IMG/VR virus record: IMGVR_UViG_3300023174_000191
Location: 1 to 58,423 of that record
DNA: 58,423 bases
Strand: one strand, 5' to 3'
Source of the DNA: a virus
Below, in pieces: positions 1 to 11,100 of the stretch. The position numbers and the translations under genes were made by a program. The notes under the pieces are model-generated. The model worked only from the letters and a program-made list of their open reading frames with translations, was not told where the DNA came from and ran no database searches. Every line of letters begins with the position of its first letter. Positions within the stretch are counted from its first letter, which is position 1.

Positions 1-18
1 TGAAGAAACCTTGTACAT
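1..18 (-). CDS. possible 5' fragment of a further gene (partial)
   Basis: An ATG at position 18 on the minus strand opens a frame (M-Y-K-V-S-S) that runs off the window edge. It starts 36 nt after the stop of the glycine-rich gene, a spacing like that between other genes here. Only six codons are visible, so this is a guess from position. Confidence 0.25.
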
Positions 19-54
19 TTGAGTTTTGATTTTGAAAATATGATAAATCTAACA

Positions 55-927
55 TTATGTTATAACTGTAATTATTACTAATCCATCTCCACCATTTCCT
101 GCTTTTGATGCTGTTGAACCACCACCTGCGCCACCTCCACCACAGCCATACCAACCGTTCCCACCTCTACCACCTGCTCCTGTTGTTATACCTGCGCCTC
201 CTGCTCCACCTGTTCCACAAAAGGGTTGAAATGTTCCATATCCTGAATCTCCTGCTTGTGCTACTGTAACTCCTCCATTTACTTGTGTTGTTAATATAGC
301 AGAAGCTGATGTTATATTACCACCTGCACCAAAAACTGAAGCTGTTTTTCCGCCTCCACCGGCTCCTCCTGTTGTTATATTGCTTCCTAAAGCTGCTTGA
401 CTTAGACCAACAGCACCTGTATTTGCTCCTCCTGTTAATCCATTTACACCAGCAGTAGCTGTAAAAAGTCCTAAATTACCAAATGCTGATAAAGATACTA
501 CTGATATGCTTGCTGCTGCTCCGCCAACGCCTGAAATTATTCCTCCGGCTGCTCCTACTGTTGATGATTTACAGATAAGTGTTTGTTCAGATATTGATGG
601 TTGCAATCCTATGTAACTAATTCCTCCTGCCAATCCATTAACAGAATTTGTTGTTGCACCCGCTCCACCTACACCTACTAATATATAAATTGTATCAGGT
701 AATAAAAAAGCAGGAATAATTCCTCTTACAATTCCTGCAGAACCTCCACCACCACCTCCATTTGTACCTGCGGCACCTTGCGTAACACTACCTCCAGCTC
801 CGCCACCTAAACAGAATATTTGTATCATTTTGGCGTTACGAGGCTTACTCCATGTCTGCCAGTTACCTGTAGCATAGAATGTATAGGATTGTTGTGGTTG
901 AGATAGTATGTGAGTGAAGTCTAGCAT
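55..927 (-). CDS. glycine-rich tail fibre / receptor-binding type protein
   Basis: This 290-residue protein is dominated by Gly, Ala and Ser. Residues 14-40 (YTFYATGNWQTW and following) look like the entry to a phage glycine-rich domain, and from about residue 40 to the end there are dense GG-A-GG clusters such as GGGGGGSAG and GAGGGGK. Such domains are known at the distal ends of tail fibres, where glycine-rich loops can form the receptor-contact surface. It follows a 60-residue gene by 3 nt and lies last in the fibre cluster visible here. Function is inferred from composition and position; the receptor cannot be predicted. Confidence 0.6.
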   Translation of the reverse strand: MLDFTHILSQPQQSYTFYATGNWQTWSKPRNAKMIQIFCLGGGAGGSVTQGAAGTNGGGGGGSAGIVRGIIPAFLLPDTIYILVGVGGAGATTNSVNGLAGGISYIGLQPSISEQTLICKSSTVGAAGGIISGVGGAAASISVVSLSAFGNLGLFTATAGVNGLTGGANTGAVGLSQAALGSNITTGGAGGGGKTASVFGAGGNITSASAILTTQVNGGVTVAQAGDSGYGTFQPFCGTGGAGGAGITTGAGGRGGNGWYGCGGGGAGGGSTASKAGNGGDGLVIITVIT

Positions 928-930
928 ATG

Positions 931-1113
931 TTAAGGTTGTGCACAAATTGGCTCAGGTGTATTTAACTCTACAATACTAAAAGCTGCTGGTAGTCCAATT
1001 TCATTACATTGTAAATCTATTGCTTTAATAAAGATAGTTACATCCTGTGAGTCCGTTACATAATAGAACTGCTCAAACGGTTCTACATCCATTTTCATTA
1101 AGTGATATTTCAT
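931..1113 (-). CDS. small protein in the fibre cluster, unknown function
   Basis: A 60-residue protein between a predicted virion protein and the glycine-rich fibre protein, with only 3 nt to the downstream gene. It has no membrane segment or recognisable motif. The sequence is mildly acidic (DVEPFEQFYYVTDSQD) and ends in a proline-containing tail with one Cys. In tail-fibre clusters such proteins can be small virion parts or assembly factors, but nothing in the sequence decides this. Confidence 0.55.
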   Translation of the reverse strand: MKYHLMKMDVEPFEQFYYVTDSQDVTIFIKAIDLQCNEIGLPAAFSIVELNTPEPICAQP

Positions 1114-1130
1114 AATGTACTTGTATTAAA

Positions 1131-1562
1131 TTATACTATAGGTGCATAAGAACCTCCTACTGCTGCAGCGTACCATCCACCTCCTGTTACTTGTACAGTT
1201 CCTAGAGTTGTTAAAATTCTGTATCCTGGCGGTAGTGCAATATTTAATGGTAATTCGTATACTGCTGTTGCTGCAGTTTGAGTTGCAGATGTAGCAGCTA
1301 AAGTAATTTCATCAAAAAGAACATTATTTGCTGCTGAACCTGTTGTTAGTCCGTTATTAATAAAAATTCTAGCTACAGTTGCTGTTGCAGAACCTGATGC
1401 TTTAAATCTTATTCTTTGAACAAATCCTCCATCTGCAGAAGCTGAAAATACGATTGCTGGTGTACCAATTGTTCCATCGTAAGTTGTGTTTGCTGCTGTT
1501 TGTACTGTAGTCCATTCTATATCTCCTGCTGATGAGAATATGGGTGATGTATTTACTGACAT
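1131..1562 (-). CDS. predicted virion/fibre-associated beta protein
   Basis: A 143-residue protein rich in Ala, Thr, Ser and Val with alternating hydrophobic residues, typical of an all-beta virion protein. No catalytic motif or signal peptide is seen. It lies between the SHAEG-repeat fibre gene and the 60-residue gene, with gaps of only 18 and 17 nt, so the fibre genes are probably co-transcribed. I recognise the general style (small jelly-roll like phage structural proteins ending in a G-rich WYAAAVGG segment) but not a named family. Confidence 0.55.
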   Translation of the reverse strand: MSVNTSPIFSSAGDIEWTTVQTAANTTYDGTIGTPAIVFSASADGGFVQRIRFKASGSATATVARIFINNGLTTGSAANNVLFDEITLAATSATQTAATAVYELPLNIALPPGYRILTTLGTVQVTGGGWYAAAVGGSYAPIV

Positions 1563-1580
1563 TGTTTTTTATTTAATTTA

Positions 1581-4500
1581 TTAAAAAATATTTTGTAATC
1601 CTTGATAAAAGGCTTGTGATAGTCCTAAATTTGTAATTAATGCAGAAACTGTTACATCTCCTGTTGTATTTGAAACCTGAACATTAGCTCCTGCTATTAT
1701 ACTTGTAACTCCTCCATTAGCGGCATTTGTAGCATATGAAGCTGTTCCAAATAATGAACCCGTTATAGAACCTGATACTCTTAAAGATCCTGTTATTTGA
1801 ACTTGCGAACCAGCTGCAAATACTAAATTTGATCTAGCATTAGTAGCTGTACCGTTACCTACAATGAAAGCGGAATCTACTGAAGAGGTTTGATTATATT
1901 GACCTACTACAGACTGATAGGCTCCTTTTGCATATGTATAAAATCCTGCAGCGTGTGAGTAATCTCCTGATGCTAGTGTTGCAAATCCTTCAGCGTGAGA
2001 AGCCTCTCCTGATGATACTGTATATTTACCTTCAGCATGAGAATATGAACCAATTGCTTTCGCTGAATTTCCTTCAGTATGAGAATATGAACCAGAAGCA
2101 TACCCATAACCGTATAGACTAGCATAACTATCTAAAAACGGTGTCGATAAAGTAAAAGTTGTAATATTTAAACCTGCATTGTGTGTAGCGCTAGATATTA
2201 CTGGTTTAGGATTATGTCTTGGATATCCAAAATCAACTGCTACATAATAATTGTTTTCATCAGTATTAGATAGTTGTAAATCATTGATAGTATAAGGATA
2301 AGATATTGAACCTGTAAAATTTCCATTTACAGCAACTGAATTATATGTGATAGAAGATACTTGTGAACTTACAGGCCCAAATACAATATTGGCATTTGTC
2401 GATAACGTTGAATAATTATACTCTATATCAGCTCCAAGTCCTTCAGCGTGTGAATATGACCCTAATGCGTCAGTATATAATCCTTCAGCGTGTGATTGAG
2501 CACCTGATGCTATTGTGCCTCCTCCTTCAGCGTGCGAAGCATTTCCTAATGCTTGGGTACCTGCTCCTTCAGCATGTGAAGATTGTCCTGTTGCGTTATT
2601 ATATTGTCCTTCTGCATGTGAGTAAGAACCTGATGCTATTGTACTTACTCCTTCAGCGTGTGATTGAGCACCTGATGCTATTGTACTTACTCCTTCTGCG
2701 TGTGAATATAGACCTGTAGCTTGATTGGTTGTAAATCCTTGAGTAAGAGACCCTGTTATATTTACTGGACCTACTACATTTAAAGATCCAGTTATTTGTG
2801 CTGAACCTGTATATGGAAAAGGAGAACCTCCTGTACTTGCTGTTGTTGTACCATCTGCTAAAAGATATTGAGAACCTGCTCCAGGTTTTATAAATCCTTG
2901 AGTAGAAGTTGTTGAACCTGTTACAGTTAGCCCATTTGTTATTCTAGCTGAACCACTTACGTCTAATGATGATGATGGAGTTGTAGTTCCTATACCGACT
3001 CTACCTGATGAAGAGACAAATAGGAGTGAAGTACTTCCTGATGTTATTTGTAATGGTACTTGTGTTCCTGATCCTGATATGTTAACTGAGCCGCTTATGT
3101 CTAATTTAGCATTAGGTGCTGTTGTTCCTATTCCTATGTTACCTGGGGAGGCATCGATAAACATCCTAATAGTATTTGTTGTATAAAAAGCAGTTCCATC
3201 ATTACCACTTGTACCTATTTGCATTGTACTTCCAAAGTACCTAACAAATCCTGTAAGTCCACTAGTTGGTCTAACAAGTGTAATTTGTGATCCTCCTGAT
3301 CCTGATATTCTTAGTGAACCTGTGGTATTGCTTTGTATATCTATAGAGTTTATAGGTGTTGTTGTTCCTATTCCTATGTTACCTGATGAAGATACAAATA
3401 GGTTGCTATTCCCTACTAAAAATTGAGTAGCATTTGAAGATGACACTGTTAAAGATCCAGTTATTGTCTCATTTCCTATTACAGTATTTGATCCTGTTAT
3501 TAATAAAGATCCTGTTACTCTATGTGTATCTGTTATTGCACCTCCTAATGTTACCCCAGTTCCTGTTACTAAAAATTCAGTCATACTACCACTTACTACA
3601 CTAAATTGTGTAGGAGTAACAGAGGCTGTTACAGAACCAGTTGCTATTTGAGTAAAATTCCCTGCAATTGCTGTGGTGGGTATTGAGTTTAGATTTGCAC
3701 CTGAACCTGAAAATGATCCTGAGAATGAACCATTACCTCCTTGTGCAAAAGAAGCTGTTAGTGCAAGAGAAGCTGTTACAGCTCTTGAAGAAGAGACTGC
3801 AAATGAACTACTTACACTATTTGAAGCCCAAGAAGATGTTCCAAATAATGATCCTGTTATACCTCCATTTACTCCTAATGATCCTGTTATTTCAACTGTA
3901 GAATCATGAGCATATATTAAGTTTGATCTATTACTATCGTCAGTTCCATTACCAACAATAAAAGCTGCAGGTATGAGCGATGTAGCGTTCCAATGGCCCT
4001 GTACATGTTGATGATCGGCTAATGCTATTGTTTGATACCCCTCCGCGTGTGAATAAGATCCTGATGCTATTGTTTCTTGACCTTCAGCGTGTGAATAGTC
4101 TCCTTTTGCTTGGGTAAAATCTCCTTCAGCATGTGAATAGTTTCCTATTGCTTTAGTAATACTTCCTTCAGCGTGTGAGTTTTCTCCGGTTGCTATATTC
4201 CCCTCTAATCCTTGAATAAGAGAGCCTGTTATTGTTTGATTTCCTTTAAAAGTACTTGGCCCTATTACCTCTAATGAACCAGTTATTTTAGCAGATCCGG
4301 TATATGGAAAAGGTGATACATATCCTGATAAATAAGATGCTGTTAATGCGTTTGTAGCATATGAAGCTGTTCCAAATAATGAACCTGTTATACCTTGTGT
4401 TACATTTAGTGAACCTGTAATTACTGCAGAGCCTGAAAATGGAAATCCTGCTCCAGTGCCTCCGCCACTAGAAGATCCTGATACAAAAGATGCTGTTAAT

Positions 4501-4616
4501 TGTAAAGATGTAACTAAATTTCCTAGACCATCATAAACTTGCCCGGAAGATGATATTTGCATCAAATTCCGAAATGATTGATATGTTTTTTGACCTGTTA
4601 AATTTGATATTGCCAT
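1581..4616 (-). CDS. long tail fibre with YadA-head type SHAEG repeats
   Basis: A 1011-residue fibre built of repeats. About fifteen copies of a 14-residue unit (SHAEGxxTxAxGxY) occur in three blocks of roughly 4, 7 and 4 copies; this is the signature of the left-handed beta-roll head of trimeric autotransporter adhesins such as YadA. Between them are phage-fibre motifs: repeated ITGSLxVxGxITGSLFGTASYA units and three GIGTTxP units. No signal peptide or membrane anchor is present, as expected for a phage rather than bacterial adhesin. A late-type promoter element lies 18 nt upstream of the ATG. It probably forms a homotrimeric tail fibre. The repeats are nearly identical in DNA and could recombine or slip. 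Confidence 0.8.
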   Translation of the reverse strand: MAISNLTGQKTYQSFRNLMQISSSGQVYDGLGNLVTSLQLTASFVSGSSSGGGTGAGFPFSGSAVITGSLNVTQGITGSLFGTASYATNALTASYLSGYVSPFPYTGSAKITGSLEVIGPSTFKGNQTITGSLIQGLEGNIATGENSHAEGSITKAIGNYSHAEGDFTQAKGDYSHAEGQETIASGSYSHAEGYQTIALADHQHVQGHWNATSLIPAAFIVGNGTDDSNRSNLIYAHDSTVEITGSLGVNGGITGSLFGTSSWASNSVSSSFAVSSSRAVTASLALTASFAQGGNGSFSGSFSGSGANLNSIPTTAIAGNFTQIATGSVTASVTPTQFSVVSGSMTEFLVTGTGVTLGGAITDTHRVTGSLLITGSNTVIGNETITGSLTVSSSNATQFLVGNSNLFVSSSGNIGIGTTTPINSIDIQSNTTGSLRISGSGGSQITLVRPTSGLTGFVRYFGSTMQIGTSGNDGTAFYTTNTIRMFIDASPGNIGIGTTAPNAKLDISGSVNISGSGTQVPLQITSGSTSLLFVSSSGRVGIGTTTPSSSLDVSGSARITNGLTVTGSTTSTQGFIKPGAGSQYLLADGTTTASTGGSPFPYTGSAQITGSLNVVGPVNITGSLTQGFTTNQATGLYSHAEGVSTIASGAQSHAEGVSTIASGSYSHAEGQYNNATGQSSHAEGAGTQALGNASHAEGGGTIASGAQSHAEGLYTDALGSYSHAEGLGADIEYNYSTLSTNANIVFGPVSSQVSSITYNSVAVNGNFTGSISYPYTINDLQLSNTDENNYYVAVDFGYPRHNPKPVISSATHNAGLNITTFTLSTPFLDSYASLYGYGYASGSYSHTEGNSAKAIGSYSHAEGKYTVSSGEASHAEGFATLASGDYSHAAGFYTYAKGAYQSVVGQYNQTSSVDSAFIVGNGTATNARSNLVFAAGSQVQITGSLRVSGSITGSLFGTASYATNAANGGVTSIIAGANVQVSNTTGDVTVSALITNLGLSQAFYQGLQNIF

Positions 4617-4634
4617 TTAATCTTTCCCTTTGTA

Positions 4635-4643
4635 ATAAATATC
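4635..4643 (-). promoter_or_regulatory. late-promoter element before the SHAEG fibre gene
   Basis: The minus strand reads GATATTTAT followed by TACAAAGG, with the last motif base 18 nt before the ATG at 4616. It is one of nine such elements in the window, mostly upstream of structural genes. Confidence 0.6.
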
Positions 4644-4658
4644 ACAAAAGGAATTTCT

Positions 4659-7600
4659 TTATCCAATATATGCAGCTCCCCATGAATTATTTAAATCAAA
4701 CTGTATTGATCCTACTTGTACTTGCGCTTTCAGCGTATCATTTACAGCTAAGTAGACAATACCGCTTACTCCAAAGTGTTGAGGTCCTGTATTTGTAGAA
4801 GATTCCCACATTAATACACTTGTTGCTGAGTTTCTATACACAATTATCTGCTGCATTGCATTTACACTTCCACATCTTGCATTTAGAAAAACACTGTAAA
4901 GTCCTGCAACTGGTGCTGTAAATGTACCATTTGTATTGTTATAATAGTTACCTTGATTATAATCTACACCAACCATTGAGCCACTTAAGACTGTTATAGC
5001 AGTTCTATCTGTACTAGAAGAACCTGATACTCTAAATGCTGGTCTGTTAGGCATTGTAACAGAACCACTTGACACTGTAATTGAACCTGATACTCGTAGT
5101 GAACCTGTAACTTGGAATGTACTTCCTGATGTAAATACTAAGTTGCTTCTTGATGTATTTGATGTGCCATTTCCTATTATAAATGAATTTTGTAAAGTGG
5201 AATATCTATTGTAGGTACCTACTACTAATTGTGAATTACTTCCAGAAAGATATGTACCGCATATTATGTTATACGCTCCGAGGTTTGTGTTCTGATATCC
5301 ATTATTTATTGTAGAACTATTAATAGCATAAGTTGACTGATATGAAGACGTTATTATACCAGTATTAATATTACTAGTATAGATATTTCGCCATTTAAAA
5401 TTTTTAGATGTATCCCAGGATTCATTGTAAATTCCTAAATCATATAAATTATCAGATATCGGTGAAAAGCTTCCATAAGATAATGTTCCAGCAGTACCTC
5501 CTAACAACGCACTGTCTTTGAATTGTAAAATTTTAGTTTTTAAACCTTCAGACTCAGCTAATTGAACAATTTTTAATTCTGAAAACCTTATATGTGTCAC
5601 TTCACTGCCATCTGATACTGCAGTTCGCTGTTGCCATTCCAGTTTAATTTTAAATTTTGAATATACATTAAATGAACCGTCGCTTGATTCTTTATATGTT
5701 AAAACTGGTGTTAATGGTATATTAACATCTATCCATTCAAAAAATGAGTTTTGTACTTTAAATTCTCTATATAATTCATTATCATTTTCATCATATATAT
5801 ATACCCATAATCTAAGCTGACCGCTAAACTCACTGCTATAATCTTTAAATCCGTTTAGGTTTCCAAATTTAGCAGCAAATTGCAACACTAAAGGTTTGAA
5901 ATTTGCATTTGCTTTGCTTAATATAGAAGATGAAATGTGAAAATTATCGCTGGTTAATGAGAATGTAGAAGCGTCAGAACCTACTGGCATGATTAAATGA
6001 TCTACTGTAGTTTTATTTGACCCAAATGTAATTTTATCTTGATATTCAGGAATTTCATAAGACTGCTTAATATCTCCTAATTTTTCAAAGTCTTGCGGTA
6101 TAGATTTAATTTTGTATGATAAATTATCAAATGAACCGGAGCCGGCTTTATAAGTCGCTGCTACAGGGTTGCCATATACAAATATTGTTTTTCCAGAAGT
6201 ATAATCAGTTCCTTCACCTCTCCATCTAGACAATCCAAAACTCATTGTGGTTTGTGGCTTTACTGATAGATCTTGCGCTCCTACTGCTATGCTATTTACT
6301 GTGTCAATAACTGCTGAGCTAGTAAACCATGGTTCAATTAAATATCTAGTAATTACTGATGAACCTGATATTTGTGATTGCGGAGTTACGCCTGATATTA
6401 TTATATTTTCAAATAATCCTTCAGTAGCATTAATATTTCCTTTAACATATACATTTCCTTGAGGTGATATTGAAAAATTTGAAGATGATATTTGAAATAT
6501 GGTTCCAGAGCCAGAAATGTATGAAGCTGCTGGATCTCCTAAAAAGAAATTTTTAGTTCGAATATCTAACAATCCAGACCCTGATGTCGTATATTTGAAA
6601 TATGAAGTTGGATTTGCGACTAATTCAATACCTACTCCTGAATATTCTTCTGAAGAACCTAATGGGCTATTTACTGCAGTTAATAAAGGTTTTATAGAAC
6701 CAGAATAAATTACAAATCCTGCAAAGCCTACCGGAGAACCTCCAGAGACTGTCGTTGCATTTTTAAATCCTGAATATCCTATACTGCGAATCATAGAAGC
6801 ATTTCCTTTTCCCGATAAATGTACTCCGGTTCCTGTCGCGCCTGCTACGTAAAGTGAACCAGTCATTAAGTTATCATCTCCGCCTATGTAAGTATTTCCT
6901 CCTTGCAGCGTGTTATCTCTAACTTCAATTACTTGTTTTGACGCGTTTCCTGCAGGATTAACAAACTCAAATTTAAAATCTATTTTTTCATTTCTATGAG
7001 ATGTAGGTAACGAAAATGTGTTTTGCAATGAAGATGTATTAAATCCAAATTCGTCTGCATATGAAGTAATGTCAGTTTCATTTAATAATATATATTCATT
7101 AATACCTGACGATCTATAATACGTTCTAATTTTAGCAATTTCTCCTGTAAGTGGACTTAAATTTGTAAACGAAGCAGTTATAATATTATATGTATTTTGT
7201 GTTGTATTAGAAAATACATACCCGTACGCATCTGGCTCCGTAGGCATTACGTAGCTAATATCCATTCTATTTAAATCTAAAGATTTAGGATAAAATCTAT
7301 CGTTACTATTTGACAATGCATAAGATAATGGCTCTGATAAATATGCTATTAATGAACCGCTATATGATGAAATGCTGGCACTTACTGTTTGCGATACAAT
7401 ATTTGAAGGTCTGGTAGGATCTGAATTTACAATTCTGCTATATGTAAATGATATAGTAGCATTTTCAATATGTGATAAAAATCCATAAATTGGAGCTCCA
7501 TTATCATAAGAACTTATACTTAGGTTTGCAGGTAATATTATTACAGGAGTATCATTATTATAATAATATTTAATATAGTTAGCTCCATTAGTTGTATAGC

Positions 7601-8153
7601 CATCACCTTGAGTTTGTGACTTATTCGTAGCTGGATATGCAGCAGAAAAATTGTAATATGAAATTTCTTTATGTGAGCCTGTCGAGCTAGTTAAAGTTAC
7701 TCTAGGAAGTGAACTGAATATAATAGCATCTTCATTTCGTTTTGAAATATCAATATATACAGGAACTTGCCATCTTACATTTATTTCAGACGGATCTAAT
7801 ATTTGGCCTTCTGCAGATTGATTTAACGTACTACAAATTATTATACTTCCATTTCCAGGAGTAGTATCTTCATTTATAAATATAGTAACAATTGCCGGCT
7901 GATCTTGTGATTCTAAATCGATTCCTACTTCATAATAAACAGGTAATCCATTTGCATCTAATATTTCTATATAGACAGCAGAGTTTTCAGGAAATAAAGA
8001 TACATTTCCTTTAAATTTAAAAGTATTTAAACCAGCAGTTAATTCTGTAGGAAGTTCAGTTACTCTAAAATAATCTGGAGAGTTTGCTGATGTATCTTCT
8101 ATTATAACATTAAGCTCGCTAAGACCTTGATATATAACTTCGTTTTTAGCCAT
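4659..8153 (-). CDS. large tail fibre / tail protein with C-terminal C1q-like tip
   Basis: A 1164-residue predicted fibre. Residues about 1-450 are beta-rich with repeated ASIS/SGS patches. Residues about 1000-1030 share a module (SFIIGNGTSNTSRSNLVF, then VTGSLRVSGSIT) with the neighbouring SHAEG fibre. The last ~127 residues resemble the C1q/TNF-like fold (NGTFTAPVAGLYSVFLNARC, then alternating strands), a common trimeric distal domain of fibres. A late-promoter element sits 20 nt upstream. The shared module with the adjacent fibre suggests domain shuffling or two parts of one fibre. Whether it is the proximal or distal part is unknown. Confidence 0.7.
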   Translation of the reverse strand: MAKNEVIYQGLSELNVIIEDTSANSPDYFRVTELPTELTAGLNTFKFKGNVSLFPENSAVYIEILDANGLPVYYEVGIDLESQDQPAIVTIFINEDTTPGNGSIIICSTLNQSAEGQILDPSEINVRWQVPVYIDISKRNEDAIIFSSLPRVTLTSSTGSHKEISYYNFSAAYPATNKSQTQGDGYTTNGANYIKYYYNNDTPVIILPANLSISSYDNGAPIYGFLSHIENATISFTYSRIVNSDPTRPSNIVSQTVSASISSYSGSLIAYLSEPLSYALSNSNDRFYPKSLDLNRMDISYVMPTEPDAYGYVFSNTTQNTYNIITASFTNLSPLTGEIAKIRTYYRSSGINEYILLNETDITSYADEFGFNTSSLQNTFSLPTSHRNEKIDFKFEFVNPAGNASKQVIEVRDNTLQGGNTYIGGDDNLMTGSLYVAGATGTGVHLSGKGNASMIRSIGYSGFKNATTVSGGSPVGFAGFVIYSGSIKPLLTAVNSPLGSSEEYSGVGIELVANPTSYFKYTTSGSGLLDIRTKNFFLGDPAASYISGSGTIFQISSSNFSISPQGNVYVKGNINATEGLFENIIISGVTPQSQISGSSVITRYLIEPWFTSSAVIDTVNSIAVGAQDLSVKPQTTMSFGLSRWRGEGTDYTSGKTIFVYGNPVAATYKAGSGSFDNLSYKIKSIPQDFEKLGDIKQSYEIPEYQDKITFGSNKTTVDHLIMPVGSDASTFSLTSDNFHISSSILSKANANFKPLVLQFAAKFGNLNGFKDYSSEFSGQLRLWVYIYDENDNELYREFKVQNSFFEWIDVNIPLTPVLTYKESSDGSFNVYSKFKIKLEWQQRTAVSDGSEVTHIRFSELKIVQLAESEGLKTKILQFKDSALLGGTAGTLSYGSFSPISDNLYDLGIYNESWDTSKNFKWRNIYTSNINTGIITSSYQSTYAINSSTINNGYQNTNLGAYNIICGTYLSGSNSQLVVGTYNRYSTLQNSFIIGNGTSNTSRSNLVFTSGSTFQVTGSLRVSGSITVSSGSVTMPNRPAFRVSGSSSTDRTAITVLSGSMVGVDYNQGNYYNNTNGTFTAPVAGLYSVFLNARCGSVNAMQQIIVYRNSATSVLMWESSTNTGPQHFGVSGIVYLAVNDTLKAQVQVGSIQFDLNNSWGAAYIG

Positions 8154-8173
8154 TTTGTAGATATCTATTTAAA

Positions 8174-8182
8174 ATAAATATC
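8174..8182 (-). promoter_or_regulatory. late-promoter element before the C1q-tipped fibre gene
   Basis: The minus strand carries GATATTTAT followed by TTTAAA, ending 20 nt before the ATG at 8153. It lies in the 37-nt gap after the nuclease/ATPase gene and gives the fibre cluster its own start. Confidence 0.65.
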
Positions 8183-8190
8183 TAAAAAAG

Positions 8191-11100
8191 TTAATTATAA
8201 GAAATTTTTGAGCTTCCGTTTGTTTTAGTAATTTCAATTAATTTATCTACTACATCTCGCATAGAATCAATATGTGATATTACCAGCATAAATGAAAATT
8301 GAGTTTTTAAATAATCAAATAAATTGAACATTGAGTTTAAATTATCAGAATCTAAAACGCCAAATCCTTCATCAATAGCTAGAAAATTTGGTCTAGGCAA
8401 TGAAGATACATTTATCAATGCAGTTCTAATTGCTAATGAAGAAACAAACTTTTCCATTCCAGAAGTTAATTCAATTGGCCAAAAGTTGTCTTCATCATAC
8501 ACAATGTAACAGTTAATATTTTTACCATCCATTTCAAGCATCAAACTAAATTCAACTAATTGACTTAATATATTATTTATTTCTTGCTCAATATATGGAA
8601 CTGCTGAAGTAATTAAATCGTAAGGTATACCGTCTCTATTAACAGCCTCTAAATAATATTGATAAAATTTATACTGCTGCGCTAAGTCTTTTAATTTTGA
8701 AATTGACTCTTCAGCCTTTTCTTTTAATTTGTCAGATAGTAATAATTTCGAATGACAGGTTAAAATATCATCATTAAGTATACTTAATTCATCTTTTAAA
8801 TCAGTCACTTTTTTATTTAAAGAATCTATCTGACCATTTATAGTCATGTTTTCTTTGATAACTTCTTCCTGTTTAAAATATTCTGCTATTTTAGTATTAA
8901 CTTCCCCTAATCTAGAAACTCCTTGAAGATGTTTAGTTGCAATTTGATGCAATTCAGATTCAATTGAAGATTTCAAAGATGATTTTTTGTGAATATCTTG
9001 ATTTAATTTATTATAATCTTCTTTTTCTTGTATAGAAGGTTTTAACTGAGTTATTTTATCTTTGATAATTTGTAAATCATCTACTATTTTTTGAGCATGT
9101 TTTTTATCTTCTTCTATCGAAGCTTTTGTAGCAATAGCATCTTTAACAAATACATTATCCATACAAAAAGAACAATTCTCATCATATTTTAAATCATCAA
9201 GTTTTTTCATTTTGTCTAACTTATTACTGACTTCGGCTTTAAGTTTTGCTACTTGACCATATAAATTTTTTTCTGTGTTGTGCAGACCATCAAGAACATC
9301 AATTCGAGCTTGAATTTCATTAATGTTAAATGCTTTTATACTTTCTTGCAATTCATCTAGCGATTCCTTACATACTTTTAATTCACCTAACTTATCCGAT
9401 TCACTTTTTTCTAATTGACTTAAGAATAAAATAGCTTGATCTTTTAATTCATCTAATCTATCTTTATTTGCAATTGATGTATCGACAGGAACTAAATTAG
9501 AAGTTAAAGATAAAATTTCTTGATTTAGAGTATCTATTTTATTTTCTAATTCACTTTTATCTATTTGATAATCTTTATGCTCTTTTGTGTATGCCTCAAT
9601 ATCATTAACTGCTTGTGCTAGTTGTGAACCAAAGTCTTGACGCTGATATTCTTTTACTAGCGTAGCAACTTCTTTAATGTCATCGTTAGCAATTCTATAT
9701 AAATCTTCAAAGATATTAATATCTAAGAATTGAGCTAGCAAATCTTTTCTGTCTTTTTGAGCCATGTCAATAAAACCTGAATTATTATTTTGTACTGACA
9801 ATGCAGTTAGCACAAAATCTTCATAAGTTCCTAACAGACCTCGTATATGGTCATTAGTTTCACTTCTCTCTTTTCCATTTAATGATGTTATTTGACCTAA
9901 ATCATCTACAGAATAGAAATTAACATCAACTCGCACGTGATTACCTCTTCCTCGAGTACCTATTTTTTCAATAAAGAAATTTTTACCATCTAATTCAAAA
10001 TTGAATTTACATGTAAATGAAGCAGATCTATTATTTAGAACAGCGACTGCTTTTGAAGTTCGACCGCATTTGTCGAATATACAATATGTTATAGCATCTA
10101 ATAGTGTAGACTTTCCAGAAGCGTTTGGAGCAAATAATCCATACACTCCTTTCATGTTAGTAAAATCTATAGAGTTACCTTTTCCATAACTAAACATATT
10201 TGAAAACTCAAAGCTTTTTGGAATCCAAGATACATTTCGATTTATTTCTAATGTAGGTAATCCTGAATTTACAGTTCTATTAACATGACGAACTCCATCT
10301 AAAACATCATCTTCTAAAGTAAATTTATTTTCTAGATATTTAGTAATTAATGTATTTTGATATTCTACATCCCTTACATCTCCTATATTAATTTTTTGTA
10401 CCCTAGATTTGTTTTGAGTTAAATCATTAATTTTTTGAACTGTATATTCTTCTACATTGAATTTAGATTTTATACTTCCGATTATAGATTTTAAATCGGC
10501 AGACTCTGTGTTTTGAGACTTGATTCTTAATCTAATCAATTTATCTGATAACTCATCTGGAATTGGGTTATATTTGCTATCATTAACTTCTAAAGTATAA
10601 TAACACATATCATTTTCAATTTCCATAAATTCTGCTTGAGATGTATTTGTGTCCCAAACTAACATTCCATGAATTAAAGCTTCTGCATAATTTTGTTGAA
10701 TAAGTGAACCTGGATATGCAATAGTTTTTTCTTCGTTTAAAAACTGATTAGGTTTGTGAATATCTCCTAAAAGTGTTAAATCATACCCTTTAAATGTATC
10801 AATATCAACATGGTCATTTACCAATCTAAATCCTATATCAGTTAAAGCATTATTTACTGCTCCGTGATGTAATGCAATTTTAAAATCTCCTTCAAATTCA
10901 TCTGCTTTGATAAAATCTTTAGGTTTATCAAAAACTGACATTACTGTAAAATGTTTATCAGCTAATTTGTAAACTCCAGACTCTTTTAAATAATATAAAT
11001 TAGGGTGATTTAGTGCATTTACAATAGGCGTTAAAGCATCTAATCTAGATTTATTATTTAGGTTACAATCATGGTTTCCTGTAATTAATATTGTAGGAGC

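Noticed and set aside
1928-2719. Plus-strand frames over the fibre gene
   Set aside because: They are Leu/Gln-rich shadows of the SHAEG repeats on the minus strand, with no start signal or family likeness.
1928-4190. CRISPR array
   Set aside because: The regular repeats are in frame with the fibre protein, have coding variation and lack unique spacers.
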